This document shows positions 1-7,966 of a DNA stretch of 43,545 nucleotides, piece by piece. The translations under genes and the position numbers were made by a program. Below the pieces are notes generated by a model. It was given only the letters and a program-made list of their open reading frames with translations. It searched no databases and was not told where the DNA came from. Source of the DNA: Virgibacillus indicus (GTDB lineage Bacteria > Bacillota > Bacilli > Bacillales > Amphibacillaceae); the NCBI RefSeq assembly GCF_002266285.1, contig NZ_NPMS01000015.1:1-43545 (forward strand), written 5' to 3'. How positions within the stretch are numbered: position 1 is the stretch's first letter; each line of letters opens with the position of its first letter.

Positions 1-2
1 CC

Positions 3-191
3 GATCCACCGAAGGGCTGCCCGTTTGTCACCCGTTGCCCCTATGCCATGAAGGTATGTGAAGACCATATGCCGGCCTATACGGAACTGTCCGGTACCCA
101 AAAGACAGCGTGCTGGCTGCTGGATGAGCGTGCGCCAAACGTGGAACCGCCGGAATCCGCAGTGACAGGAGGTTCGAAAGTACATGGCTGA
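3..191 (+). CDS. oppD: Oligopeptide ABC transporter ATP-binding protein, C-terminal fragment (OppD-like)
   Basis: Only the last 62 codons lie inside the window, in frame from base 3 to a TGA at 189-191. The fragment holds the motif CPFVTRCPYAMKVC, the cysteine-rich C-terminal motif of oligopeptide/dipeptide transporter ATPases (oligo_HPY domain). The same motif recurs in the next gene. The stop overlaps the start of oppF by 8 nt, as expected for translationally coupled ATPase subunits of one Opp/Dpp-type importer. The name oppD rests on its position before oppF; DppD or AppD are equally possible. Confidence 0.8.
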   Translation, partial: DPPKGCPFVTRCPYAMKVCEDHMPAYTELSGTQKTACWLLDERAPNVEPPESAVTGGSKVHG

Positions 192-1191
192 GACGAGAGA
201 AAAATTACTGGAAATCAAAGCGTTGAAAAAACATTTCAAACTGGATCGGACGAGCACGTTAAAAGCGGTGGACGGTATTTCCTTTGATATTTATAAAGGA
301 GAAACATTCGGTTTAGTAGGAGAATCCGGCTGTGGAAAGTCCACAGCAGGACGGACAATCATGCGTTTATATGAAGCAACCGGAGGAGAAGTCGATTTTA
401 ACGGTGATAATGTCCATGCGAAAAAGTCGAAAAAAGAATTGAAGAAATTCAACCGGGAGATGCAGATGATCTTCCAGGATCCATATGCATCCTTGAATCC
501 GCGGATGACTGTCAAAGATATCATCGCGGAAGGGATCGATATCCATGGTCTGGTGAACACAAAACAAGAGCGCCTGGACCGTGTGAATGAATTATTAAAA
601 ACGGTAGGACTGAATGAGGATCACGGGAATCGGTATCCACATGAATTCAGTGGGGGACAGCGGCAGCGTATCGGAATTGCCCGTGCGCTTGCGGTGGATC
701 CGTCGTTTATCGTTGCCGATGAACCGATTTCAGCATTGGATGTATCGATCCAGGCACAGGTCGTTAACCTATTAAAACGGCTGCAGAAGGAACGCGGGCT
801 GACCTATTTATTTATTGCCCATGATTTGTCCATGGTGAAGCACATCAGTGACCGGGTCGGGGTGATGTATTTGGGGAATATGGCAGAAATCGCGACAAGC
901 GATGATTTATATGCCGAGCCATTACACCCGTACACCCAAGCACTGATCAGTGCGATCCCTATATCTGATCCGGAAGTGGAACGCACGAGAGAGCGAATTA
1001 TCGTTGAAGGGGATGTGCCAAGTCCGGTGAACCCGCCAAGTGGCTGTCGTTTCCGTACGAGATGTCCATTTGCGATGGATGTATGTGCCAAAGTGGTGCC
1101 GGAATTTCTGGAACATAAAAAGGATCATTGGGTTGCCTGTCACCTGTATGATGAGCGATATAATGATGAACATCAGGCAAGACAGCGATAA
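184..1191 (+). CDS. oppF: Oligopeptide ABC transporter ATP-binding protein OppF-like
   Basis: This 335-aa cytoplasmic ATPase energises peptide import. Walker A is GESGCGKST at residues 46-54, the signature FSGGQ is at about 155-159, and Walker B with the catalytic Glu (FIVADEP) is at about 175-181, followed by the D-loop SALD. The C-terminal CRFRTRCPFAMDVC is the oligopeptide-specific extension. The ATG at 184 has AGGAGG at 167-172 and overlaps the oppD stop, so it is the last gene of the operon; a terminator follows. The gene uses GC-ending codons more than its right-hand neighbours. AppF or DppF are alternatives, since substrate preference cannot be read from the ATPase. Confidence 0.9.
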   Translation: MAETREKLLEIKALKKHFKLDRTSTLKAVDGISFDIYKGETFGLVGESGCGKSTAGRTIMRLYEATGGEVDFNGDNVHAKKSKKELKKFNREMQMIFQDPYASLNPRMTVKDIIAEGIDIHGLVNTKQERLDRVNELLKTVGLNEDHGNRYPHEFSGGQRQRIGIARALAVDPSFIVADEPISALDVSIQAQVVNLLKRLQKERGLTYLFIAHDLSMVKHISDRVGVMYLGNMAEIATSDDLYAEPLHPYTQALISAIPISDPEVERTRERIIVEGDVPSPVNPPSGCRFRTRCPFAMDVCAKVVPEFLEHKKDHWVACHLYDERYNDEHQARQR

Positions 1192-1208
1192 TTGTAAGCA
1201 GTAAAGGT

Positions 1209-1251
1209 CTGTCTTTCTCCACCAACCAGTGGGGAAGGACAGTTCCTTTTT
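1209..1251 (+). terminator. Rho-independent terminator of the opp operon
   Basis: The arms CTGTCTTTCTCCAC and GTGGGGAAGGACAG (1209-1242) form a long stem with two wobble positions, followed by TTCCTTTTTC. It sits 17 nt after the oppF stop. Confidence 0.85.
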
Positions 1252-1295
1252 CTATAAGCTATGATGAATAAATGTTGTTGATTTTATTTCAATAA

Positions 1296-1329
1296 AGAGG
1301 GAACCTCGCAATTAGTGAGGGTTCCCTCT
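1296..1329. repeat. Inverted repeat in the oppF-LysM gene gap
   Basis: AGAGGGAACC and GGTTCCCTCT form a 10-bp perfect stem around a 14-nt centre. Neither side has a clean T-run, so it is a poor terminator. The rest of the 1330-1550 gap is AT-rich with no supported gene. The inverted repeat and the short broken reading frame beyond it could be remnants of a mobile element, but that is speculation. Confidence 0.5.
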
Positions 1330-1587
1330 ATTATTATACTAAAGGTTCCGTTGCCTGAAGATGAATTATAGGTATTTTACTTTGTAAGCACACTTCAATT
1401 CAATAATTCATCTATTATCTTTAATTGGCTCTTCCTCTCCCGTTGAGGCATCTAATTTTGATGTCCAATTTCAATGTATTACAATATCTCCCATTCTATG
1501 ACTCTAAGAATACAAATTACAAAAAGAATAGGGTTTTATATCAAAATGATTACAATTGTAATACTAATTATCGAATAAAGTATTTTT

Positions 1588-1615
1588 TGTAAACGACTCT
1601 TAAACCTCCTGTAAC
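1588..1615 (+). promoter_or_regulatory. Candidate WalR (YycF) boxes upstream of the LysM/3D protein
   Basis: TGTAAA (1588-1593), CTTAAA (1599-1604) and TGTAAC (1610-1615) are spaced exactly 11 nt apart. The WalR site known from B. subtilis is TGTWAH-N5-TGTWAH; the outer hexamers fit and the middle one is degenerate. The run ends just upstream of an extended -10 like element (TGATAGTAT, 1635-1643), where an activator would bind. B. subtilis yocH, which has the same domain layout as the downstream gene, is a known WalR target. This is a motif match only. Confidence 0.45.
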
Positions 1616-1676
1616 TGCACTGCCCAAACCTATGTGATAGTATAGGCAATGTTAGAAATTTAAGGAGGGACTACTT

Positions 1677-2468
1677 ATGAAAAAAATAGTAGCCGCAATT
1701 GCTACAGGTTTTATCATCACAGGAGCAGCTGCAATAAACGTCTCTGCAGAGGATTATGAAGTACAGCAAGGAGACAATTTATGGGATATTGCAGACGAAT
1801 ATAATACTAGCGTTGAAGAATTAGTTGATATAAATGAGTTAAAATCTACAGTCATTCATCCAAAACAAACACTATTTATTAATGAAAAGTATGTAGTGCA
1901 ACAAGGTGATACGCTTATCAGTATTGCAGATGATTATGATGTGACTGCAGAAGAATTAACCGAATGGAATAACCTTTCATCTTCTGTTATTACTATTGGA
2001 CAAGAATTAGAGATTAAAGGTGTAAATGTAGCACAAGAAGATAATCCTGCTCCAAAAGCTGCAAAGAAAGCATCTGGTGAGGAAGAGCAAAATACACAGA
2101 ACACAGCTGCTGCTGACGAATCAAATAAGAAAGAAGCTGAAACGGCTGCAAAAGCTGAGCAAGAACAAACAGCAGAAGGTAAAACAGTTTCTGTAACAGC
2201 GACTGCTTATACTGCAGGCTGTGCTGGATGCTCCGGCATTACTTCAACTGGAATTGATCTAAATGCAAATCCAAATGCAAAAGTTATTGCAGTAGATCCA
2301 AACGTTATTCCGCTAGGCTCCGAAGTATATGTTGAAGGTTACGGTTATGCTGTTGCTGGTGACATCGGCAGTGCAATTAAAGGTAATAAAATTGATATTC
2401 ATGTTCCAACTAAAGACGATGCTTATAGCTGGGGCGTTAAAACAGTTGATGTAACTATTGTTGAATAA
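1677..2468 (+). CDS. Secreted cell-wall protein with two LysM domains and a 3D domain (YocH-like)
   Basis: The 263-aa protein starts with a signal peptide (MKKIVAAIATGFIITGAAA, cleavage probably near VSA-ED). Two LysM peptidoglycan-binding modules follow at about 28-70 and 72-114, each beginning Y(E/V)VQQGD. A low-complexity Ala/Glu/Lys/Gln linker runs to about residue 170. The C-terminal 3D domain contains VIAVDPNVIPLG and AGDIGSAIKGNKIDIHV, which carry the three conserved aspartates of the MltA-like double-psi barrel. The family is linked to peptidoglycan turnover, as in B. subtilis YocH and the Rpf/Sps proteins. The start is fixed by AAGGAGG at 1662-1668. It is monocistronic with its own terminator. 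Confidence 0.88.
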   Translation: MKKIVAAIATGFIITGAAAINVSAEDYEVQQGDNLWDIADEYNTSVEELVDINELKSTVIHPKQTLFINEKYVVQQGDTLISIADDYDVTAEELTEWNNLSSSVITIGQELEIKGVNVAQEDNPAPKAAKKASGEEEQNTQNTAAADESNKKEAETAAKAEQEQTAEGKTVSVTATAYTAGCAGCSGITSTGIDLNANPNAKVIAVDPNVIPLGSEVYVEGYGYAVAGDIGSAIKGNKIDIHVPTKDDAYSWGVKTVDVTIVE

Positions 2469-2500
2469 TAAATAACCAGTTTAATAGAAAACTTAATAGC

Positions 2501-2541
2501 AAAAAAGGAAAGCATCTATATTACAATGCTTTCCTTTTTTT
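2501..2541. terminator. Bidirectional terminator
   Basis: The A-rich arm AAAAAAGGAAAGCAT (2501-2515) pairs with ATGCTTTCCTTTTTT. T-runs occur on both strands, so it can end the LysM/3D gene on the plus strand and the small membrane peptide gene on the minus strand. Confidence 0.85.
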
Positions 2542-2571
2542 ATTTTAATTAAACGTAAACCAAAAAAATAG

Positions 2572-2709
2572 TTAAATTTCTGTTCTGATAGTGGTAGAGT
2601 GATTGTCTTCATCTACAATCTCGTTTGGAACATCATTCATTTGTGAATAACCAATAAAGCCAAAGCCTATTATAAATATCGCAAAAAGAGCGACTAATAT
2701 TTTCTTCAT
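2572..2709 (-). CDS. Small membrane or secreted peptide, 45 aa
   Basis: An ATG at 2709 opens a 45-codon frame: a lysine-led hydrophobic N-terminus (MKKILVALFAIFIIGFGFIG), then an acidic, polar tail (NDVPNEIVDEDNHSTT). GGAGGAAG (rc of 2714-2721) lies 4 nt before the ATG, and the frame ends before a shared bidirectional terminator. Ribosome binding site, hydrophobic helix and terminator together support a real gene below usual ORF length cutoffs. I do not recognise a family. It is convergent with the LysM/3D gene; a function in the envelope is only inferred from the helix. Confidence 0.65.
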   Translation of the reverse strand: MKKILVALFAIFIIGFGFIGYSQMNDVPNEIVDEDNHSTTIRTEI

Positions 2710-2962
2710 TATTACTTCCTCCAACATCTGATTCTAGTAATAGTATAATAAAAATAGCAGTAAATCACCATTGTTTTTTATGACATTTCATAAGGAAATT
2801 CTTACAAAAATGAAAGGTTGAATTAACTAATAAAACGAAATAGTTCCATTATTAATCGCCAGCCTTATTTGATTAAACATTTATTAAGGTTTATGTTAAA
2901 CTTGACTTAAATTAAGTGCTCACCGCATAGAGGCATTTATGACCTTTTCAAATGAAATAATA

Positions 2963-2976
2963 TGAAGCGCTTACAT
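2963..2976 (+). promoter_or_regulatory. Weak candidate cre (CcpA) site before kbl
   Basis: ATGAAGCGCTTACA keeps the GCGCTTnCA half of the cre consensus TGWAARCGYTWNCA, but the left half is one base short (about 11 of 14 match). It lies between any promoter and the kbl ribosome binding site, a roadblock position. The other cre sites in this window are better. Confidence 0.3.
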
Positions 2977-2998
2977 AACAAGGAGGATAATTTAAAAC

Positions 2999-4189
2999 AT
3001 GACTAGTAAAGCATTAGACAATTTTTTAAATGAAAATATTGCTGATTTAAAGGAACGTGGACTATATAATGAAATTGATCCTGTTCAGGGTGCAAATGGG
3101 GCAAAGATCACTATTAACGGTAAGAAGTTAATAAACCTTTCATCCAATAATTATTTAGGACTTGCCACAGATGAACGTTTAAAAGAGGTGGCAAAACAAG
3201 CAGTAGATTCACACGGTGTTGGGGCAGGTGCTGTTCGTACAATTAATGGTACACTCGATCTTCATATTGAACTTGAGAAGAAGCTTGCTGCATTTAAGGG
3301 GACAGAAGCTGCAATTTCTTTCCAATCCGGATTCAATTGCAATATGGCTGCTATTTCAGCTGTAATGGATAAAAATGATGCTATTCTTTCCGATGAATTG
3401 AATCACGCATCCATTATAGATGGCTGCCGCTTGTCGAAAGCTAAAATTATTCGTGTCAATCACTCGGATATGGAAGATCTCCGTCAAAAAGCGAAGGAAG
3501 CTGTCGAATCCGGACAGTATAATAAAATAATGGTAATTACAGATGGCGTTTTCTCTATGGATGGCGATATTGCAAATCTTCCTGGGATTGTTGAAATTGC
3601 TGAAGAGTTTGATTTGATCACATATGTGGATGATGCACATGGCTCTGGTGTTCTCGGTAAAGGCGCAGGAACGGTCAAACATTTTGGTTTGCAGGATAAA
3701 GTAGATTTTCAAATGGGGACATTATCAAAAGCTATTGGTGTAATCGGGGGTTACGTTGCAGGGAAAGCGAACCTGATTGACTGGCTGAAAGTTCGTTCTC
3801 GTCCGTTTCTATTTTCAACTGCGGTATCTCCGGCAGATGCTGTGGCAAGTACGAAGGCAATTGAGCTGTTAATGGAAAGCACGGAACTGAATGAAAAGCT
3901 TTGGGAAAATGGTGATTATCTAAAAGAGGGGTTAAAGAGGTTAGGATTCGATATTGGCAATAGTGAAACCCCTATTACACCATGTATTATCGGGGATGAA
4001 AAAGAAGCACAAAAGTTCAGTAAACGTTTGTACGAAGAAGGCGTTTATGCAAAATCCATCGTATTTCCAACTGTGCCAAGAGGAACTGGACGAGTCAGAA
4101 ATATGCCAACTGCAGCACATACAAAGGAAATGCTTGATGAGGCAATAGCAGTATACGAAAAAGTTGGCAAAGAGATGGGTATTATCTAA
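2999..4189 (+). CDS. kbl: Glycine C-acetyltransferase (2-amino-3-ketobutyrate CoA ligase)
   Basis: This 396-aa PLP enzyme of the alpha-oxoamine synthase family cleaves 2-amino-3-oxobutyrate with CoA to glycine and acetyl-CoA, the second step of threonine degradation. The PLP lysine is K244 in TLSKAIGVIGG; the cofactor-ring Asp/His lie in VDDAHGSGVLG (about 210-220), and H136 is in LNHASIIDG. Length matches the family. AGGAGG at 2981-2986 fixes the ATG. The fold is shared with BioF, but the next gene 29 nt downstream is a threonine dehydrogenase, which argues for Kbl. The two are probably one operon ended by the terminator after tdh. Confidence 0.92.
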   Translation: MTSKALDNFLNENIADLKERGLYNEIDPVQGANGAKITINGKKLINLSSNNYLGLATDERLKEVAKQAVDSHGVGAGAVRTINGTLDLHIELEKKLAAFKGTEAAISFQSGFNCNMAAISAVMDKNDAILSDELNHASIIDGCRLSKAKIIRVNHSDMEDLRQKAKEAVESGQYNKIMVITDGVFSMDGDIANLPGIVEIAEEFDLITYVDDAHGSGVLGKGAGTVKHFGLQDKVDFQMGTLSKAIGVIGGYVAGKANLIDWLKVRSRPFLFSTAVSPADAVASTKAIELLMESTELNEKLWENGDYLKEGLKRLGFDIGNSETPITPCIIGDEKEAQKFSKRLYEEGVYAKSIVFPTVPRGTGRVRNMPTAAHTKEMLDEAIAVYEKVGKEMGII

Positions 4190-4218
4190 ATAGATTCGGA
4201 TAAGAAAGGGCTTATGCA

Positions 4219-5163
4219 ATGAAAAAGATTTTAGTTACTGGAGCTCTCGGCCAAATTGGATCAGAGCTTGTTGATAAATTACGTGAAATATATGGTTCAT
4301 CAAATGTAATTGGTACAGATATACGAAAAAAGGAAGAGGCAGCAGAGGAAGGTCCTTTTGAAATTGTTGATGTAATGGATGGCAAACATCTGAATTCTGT
4401 TGCAAAAGAATACCAGGTAGATACGATTATGCATTTAGCTGCATTGCTATCCGCAAAGGCAGAATCCTTTCCAAGAGTAGCCTGGGATTTGAACATGGGT
4501 GGGTTGATTAATGCACTAGAAGTAGCTAAAGAGCTCAACCTGCAATTTTTCACACCAAGTTCCATTGGCGCATTTGGACCGTCAACACCAAAGGATAATA
4601 CACCGCAGGATACACTGCAGCGTCCAACGACGATGTATGGTGTTAACAAAGTGGCAGGTGAGCTGCTGGCAGATTATTATTTTCAGCGTTTTGATGTGGA
4701 TACTCGCGGGGTACGCTATCCTGGATTAATTTCTTATGTTGCACCACCTGGTGGCGGAACAACTGATTATGCCGTGGAAATTTATTATGAAGCATTAAAA
4801 AATAAAGCATATACCTCTTATATACGTGAAGGTACTTATATGGATATGATGTATATGCCGGATGCACTAAATGCTATAATCCAATTGATGGAGGCTGATC
4901 CGGACAAACTGACACACCGAAATGCTTTCAATATCTCAGCAATGTCTGCAGCACCAGAGGATTTTGCTAAAGCAATTCAAAAGTATATTCCGGAGTTTGC
5001 TTTATCATACAGCATTGATCCTATCAGGCAAAAGATTGCTGACAGCTGGCCGAACAGCCTCGACTCAACTGCTGCAATAGAAGAATGGGGATTTAAGGCA
5101 GAATATGATTTGGATAAGATGACGAAGGACATGCTTGAAAAGATAGAAGCAAAGGAAAAATAA
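4219..5163 (+). CDS. tdh: L-threonine 3-dehydrogenase, NAD-dependent epimerase (SDR) type
   Basis: The 314-aa protein oxidises L-threonine to 2-amino-3-oxobutyrate, the substrate of Kbl upstream. It has the extended-SDR Rossmann start VTGALGQIGSE (residues 6-16), a catalytic Ser in TPSSIGAFG (about 112-120), and the YxxxK pair Y140/K144 in MYGVNKVAGE. This is the GalE-like enzyme family, unrelated to the zinc-dependent medium-chain Tdh of B. subtilis and E. coli. AGAAAGGG at 4203-4210 supports the ATG at 4219; an ATG at 4214 is out of frame. Other sugar-epimerase activities are possible from sequence alone, but the kbl linkage makes threonine dehydrogenase by far the best call. Confidence 0.9.
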   Translation: MKKILVTGALGQIGSELVDKLREIYGSSNVIGTDIRKKEEAAEEGPFEIVDVMDGKHLNSVAKEYQVDTIMHLAALLSAKAESFPRVAWDLNMGGLINALEVAKELNLQFFTPSSIGAFGPSTPKDNTPQDTLQRPTTMYGVNKVAGELLADYYFQRFDVDTRGVRYPGLISYVAPPGGGTTDYAVEIYYEALKNKAYTSYIREGTYMDMMYMPDALNAIIQLMEADPDKLTHRNAFNISAMSAAPEDFAKAIQKYIPEFALSYSIDPIRQKIADSWPNSLDSTAAIEEWGFKAEYDLDKMTKDMLEKIEAKEK

Positions 5164-5168
5164 AAATT

Positions 5169-5197
5169 GCTCTCCCATTTTTTGGGGGAGCTTTTTG
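5169..5197 (+). terminator. Terminator of kbl-tdh
   Basis: GCTCTCCC and GGGGGAGC pair with one wobble around ATTTTTT, followed by TTTTTGT, 5 nt after the tdh stop. Confidence 0.9.
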
Positions 5198-5230
5198 TAT
5201 ATAAAGTGAATTTGCTGTGTAAAAACTGCT

Positions 5231-5342
5231 GAGATCGGATGACAGGCTTTTAAGACCGGACGAAAAGCATCAGACTGGACACTAGGAAATAAGACCGAAT
5301 AAATCGAGTTTAAGACCGAATGCAACGTGAATTATACCGAAT
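5231..5342. repeat. Degenerate tandem repeat, six copies of AGACCGRAY at about 20-21 bp
   Basis: Copies GAGATCGGAT (5231), AAGACCGGAC (5252), CAGACTGGAC (5271), AAGACCGAAT (5291), AAGACCGAAT (5312) and TATACCGAAT (5333) are spaced 21, 19, 20, 21 and 21 nt. The bases between cores are not conserved. It fills the gap between the tdh terminator and the terminator of the convergent ABC-F gene. The spacing is two helical turns, so every core faces the same side of DNA. Confidence 0.6.
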
Positions 5343-5377
5343 CCATCCTTCAACCTAACAATGAAAGTATTATACAT

Positions 5378-5412
5378 TAAAAAGAAGCGTCCTCCAATAA
5401 AGGAGAACGCTT
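5378..5412 (-). terminator. Terminator of the ABC-F gene
   Basis: On the minus strand AAGCGTTCTCC pairs with GGAGGACGCTT (arms within 5385-5412, one mismatch), followed by CTTTTTAA. Confidence 0.85.
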
Positions 5413-5420
5413 TTACTTCA

Positions 5421-7043
5421 TTAACTGGCATACATTCCAGCAATTTGTTTCTGTAATTTTTGATCCTGTACATACTCGTCATAGCTCATTTCTTTATCGA
5501 TAATGCCGTTTGGCGTAATTTCGATAAGGCGATTAGCAATACTGTTAATAAATTGATGATCATGTGATGTAAACAGAATGGAACCTTTGAATTTAATCAA
5601 TCCATTATTTAAAGAAGTAATGGATTCCAAGTCCAGATGGTTTGTCGGCTCATCAAGAAGTAAAACATTGGCATTGCTCAGCATCATTTTGGAGAGCATG
5701 CACCGTACTTTTTCTCCACCAGATAAAACATTTGCCTTCTTTAAGGCTTCTTCTCCAGAGAAGAGCATTCTTCCCAGGAAGCCGCGAAGGAAGGTTTCTG
5801 TTTCATCCTCTGGTGAATACTGACGCAGCCAGTCGACCAATGGCAAGTCATTATTTTCGAAATAAGCTGCATTATCTTTAGGGAAGTAGGACTGTGATGT
5901 TGTTACACCCCAAGTGTACGTTCCCGCATCTGGCTCCATTTCTCCCATTAATATTTTAAACAGGGTTGTTTTGGCAATATCGTTTTTTCCGACAAGGGCA
6001 ATTTTGTCATCCTTGTTCATAATAAAGCTGACATTGTCTAAAACTTTTTTACCGCCAATTGTCTTGGTCAGACCTTCTACACGCAGCAAATCATTTCCGA
6101 TTTCGCGCTCTGGTGTGAAAGCAATATATGGATATTTTCTGGATGATGGTTTAATGTCATCCAATGTAATATTATCAAGCAGTTTTTTTCGTGAAGTTGC
6201 CTGCTTGGATTTTGAGGCATTTGCACTAAAACGGGCGATAAATGCCTGCAGGTCCTTAATTTTTTCTTCTTTCTTTTTATTAGCTTCCTGTGCCATTTTT
6301 GATGCGAGCTGGCTTGATTCATACCAGAAATCATAATTCCCGATATAAATTTGGATTTTTCCATAGTCAACATCTGCAATGTGTGTGCATACTTTATTTA
6401 AAAAGTGGCGGTCATGGGAAACGACAATGACTGTATTCTCAAAGTTTATCAGGAATTCTTCCAGCCACTGAATAGCCTGAATATCCAGTCCGTTGGTAGG
6501 CTCATCCAGCAGTAAAATATCCGGGTTGCCAAATAACGCCTGGGCAAGCAAAACCTTCACTTTTTGATCTCCAGTAAGGTCTGCCATGTTCAGCAAATGA
6601 AGTGATTCATCAATGCCTAAGCCTTTCAGCAGGACAGCTGCATCTGATTCAGCTTCCCACCCGTTCATTTCAGCAAATTCGCCTTCCAGCTCAGCAGCAC
6701 GCATGCCATCTTCCTCCGAAAAATCGGCTTTCATATAAATGGCATCTTTCTCCTGCTTTACTTCATATAATTTTTCATGTCCCATTAAGACAGTGTCAAG
6801 CACCTGATTCTCTTCATAAGCAAAGTGATCCTGCTTTAATACAGCAAGACGCTCCCCGGGGGATAATGAAACCGTTCCGGATTGCGCTTCTACTTCACCG
6901 GATAAAACCTTTAGGAACGTTGATTTTCCCGCACCATTTGCTCCAATTAAGCCATAGCAGTTGCCGGCAGTGAATTTTATATTAACATCTTCAAATAGCT
7001 TTTTATCACCATATCGTAAACTAACATTAGTAACATTTATCAT
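5421..7043 (-). CDS. ABC-F family ATPase (YkpA/YbiT-like)
   Basis: The 540-aa soluble protein has two ATPase domains and no membrane segment, as in ABC-F proteins that act on the ribosome (translation factor or antibiotic protection). Domain 1 has Walker A GANGAGKST (about 34-42) and LLLDEPTNGLD. Domain 2 has LSGGEKVRCMLSKMML and LLLDEPTNHLD. Two motifs depart from consensus: the first signature is LTGDQKVKV rather than LSGGQ, and the second Walker A is GKNDIAKTT. As I recall, the second is typical of the YkpA/YbiT subfamily, and the length also fits B. subtilis YkpA. The ATG at 7043 follows GGAGG by about a dozen bases. Resistance to a specific antibiotic cannot be inferred. Confidence 0.88.
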   Translation of the reverse strand: MINVTNVSLRYGDKKLFEDVNIKFTAGNCYGLIGANGAGKSTFLKVLSGEVEAQSGTVSLSPGERLAVLKQDHFAYEENQVLDTVLMGHEKLYEVKQEKDAIYMKADFSEEDGMRAAELEGEFAEMNGWEAESDAAVLLKGLGIDESLHLLNMADLTGDQKVKVLLAQALFGNPDILLLDEPTNGLDIQAIQWLEEFLINFENTVIVVSHDRHFLNKVCTHIADVDYGKIQIYIGNYDFWYESSQLASKMAQEANKKKEEKIKDLQAFIARFSANASKSKQATSRKKLLDNITLDDIKPSSRKYPYIAFTPEREIGNDLLRVEGLTKTIGGKKVLDNVSFIMNKDDKIALVGKNDIAKTTLFKILMGEMEPDAGTYTWGVTTSQSYFPKDNAAYFENNDLPLVDWLRQYSPEDETETFLRGFLGRMLFSGEEALKKANVLSGGEKVRCMLSKMMLSNANVLLLDEPTNHLDLESITSLNNGLIKFKGSILFTSHDHQFINSIANRLIEITPNGIIDKEMSYDEYVQDQKLQKQIAGMYAS

Positions 7044-7252
7044 AACGCGTACATTTCCTCCAATAAAAATAAATAGTAATCATGGTAAGCTTAAGGTATT
7101 TAGAGGGTTTCGTCAATGCAAAACGGTCATATATATAAATAAGAAGGGAAAAATCAAAATTTAGCTTGTATAATTGAAGTTTTTTTGTAATAGTAGAAAA
7201 AAAGAATTCTTTTCTGATACTGAAAATAAAGATTGGGGGGAGGGGAAACCCA

Positions 7253-7882
7253 ATGAGAGAAAGAACCATTTACTTTCTCTTCACAGATACGGGTACTTAT
7301 TTATCCAGGGCAATCAATTACTGTACCAAACAGTCATTAAATCATGTTTCAATAGGATTTGACCATGAATTAAGTGAGGTATACAGCTTTGGAAGAAAAC
7401 GCCCGAATAATCCGTTTATAGGCGGGTTTGTGAAAGAAGACATACAGAGTGAATTTATGCGGCATTCAACAAGTGCAATTTACAGCTATCAGGTTTCAGA
7501 AATGGAATATGAAGCAATACTTTGCAGGATAAAAGAGATTGAAGCGGTCAAAGACTCTTATAAATATAATTTTATTGGTTTATTAGGTGTATTGTTTCAA
7601 ATTGAAATAAATCGCAAAGACGCATTCTTTTGTTCCCAGTTTGTGGCTACTGTTTTAAATGATTTGGAAAATTTCAGTCTGCTGAAGCCGCCATGTTTTA
7701 TCACGCCAGCGGATATCCGCACACATAAAGGGATGCAGCTGATTTACCAGGGAATACTTGGGGAATATCAACCGAAACAAACAAAGACAGAACGAAAACT
7801 GGTAACCGCAGAACAAACTATTGAAAAGCAATCATTTATATTTTTCTTATCTTCAAAAGTAAAACGATTTGTCATCAAATAA
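7253..7882 (+). CDS. Permuted papain-fold (YiiX/NlpC-P60-like) protein of unknown function
   Basis: The 209-aa protein has no signal peptide or membrane helix. H31 in LNHVSIGFD and C127 in AFFCSQFVATVL appear in His-then-Cys order, as in circularly permuted papain-like hydrolases (YiiX, LRAT-like and related amidases), where Cys starts a helix with C-S-E/Q-F/L. E42 (SEVYSFGR) could be the third residue. The gene has GGGGAGGGGAAA just upstream of ATG 7253 and a strong terminator, so it is monocistronic. Substrate is unknown; members of this fold act on cell-wall peptides or lipids. The fold call rests on these short motifs only. Confidence 0.6.
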   Translation: MRERTIYFLFTDTGTYLSRAINYCTKQSLNHVSIGFDHELSEVYSFGRKRPNNPFIGGFVKEDIQSEFMRHSTSAIYSYQVSEMEYEAILCRIKEIEAVKDSYKYNFIGLLGVLFQIEINRKDAFFCSQFVATVLNDLENFSLLKPPCFITPADIRTHKGMQLIYQGILGEYQPKQTKTERKLVTAEQTIEKQSFIFFLSSKVKRFVIK

Positions 7883-7920
7883 AAGAACCATACACAATTT
7901 TGTAGATGGTTCTTTTTTTA
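7882..7920 (+). terminator. Terminator after the papain-fold gene
   Basis: AAAGAACCAT pairs with ATGGTTCTTT (7882-7891 and 7906-7915) followed by TTTTA; the left arm overlaps the stop codon. Confidence 0.9.
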
Positions 7921-7966
7921 TATAAGTTTGAAAAGCCTTAAATAATAGAGAAAGGGGATGCAGCCT

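Noticed and set aside
1395..1451. Short minus-strand frame reading MPQRERKSQLKIIDELLN
   Set aside because: Only 18 codons, no convincing ribosome binding site and no recognised family; at most a gene remnant.
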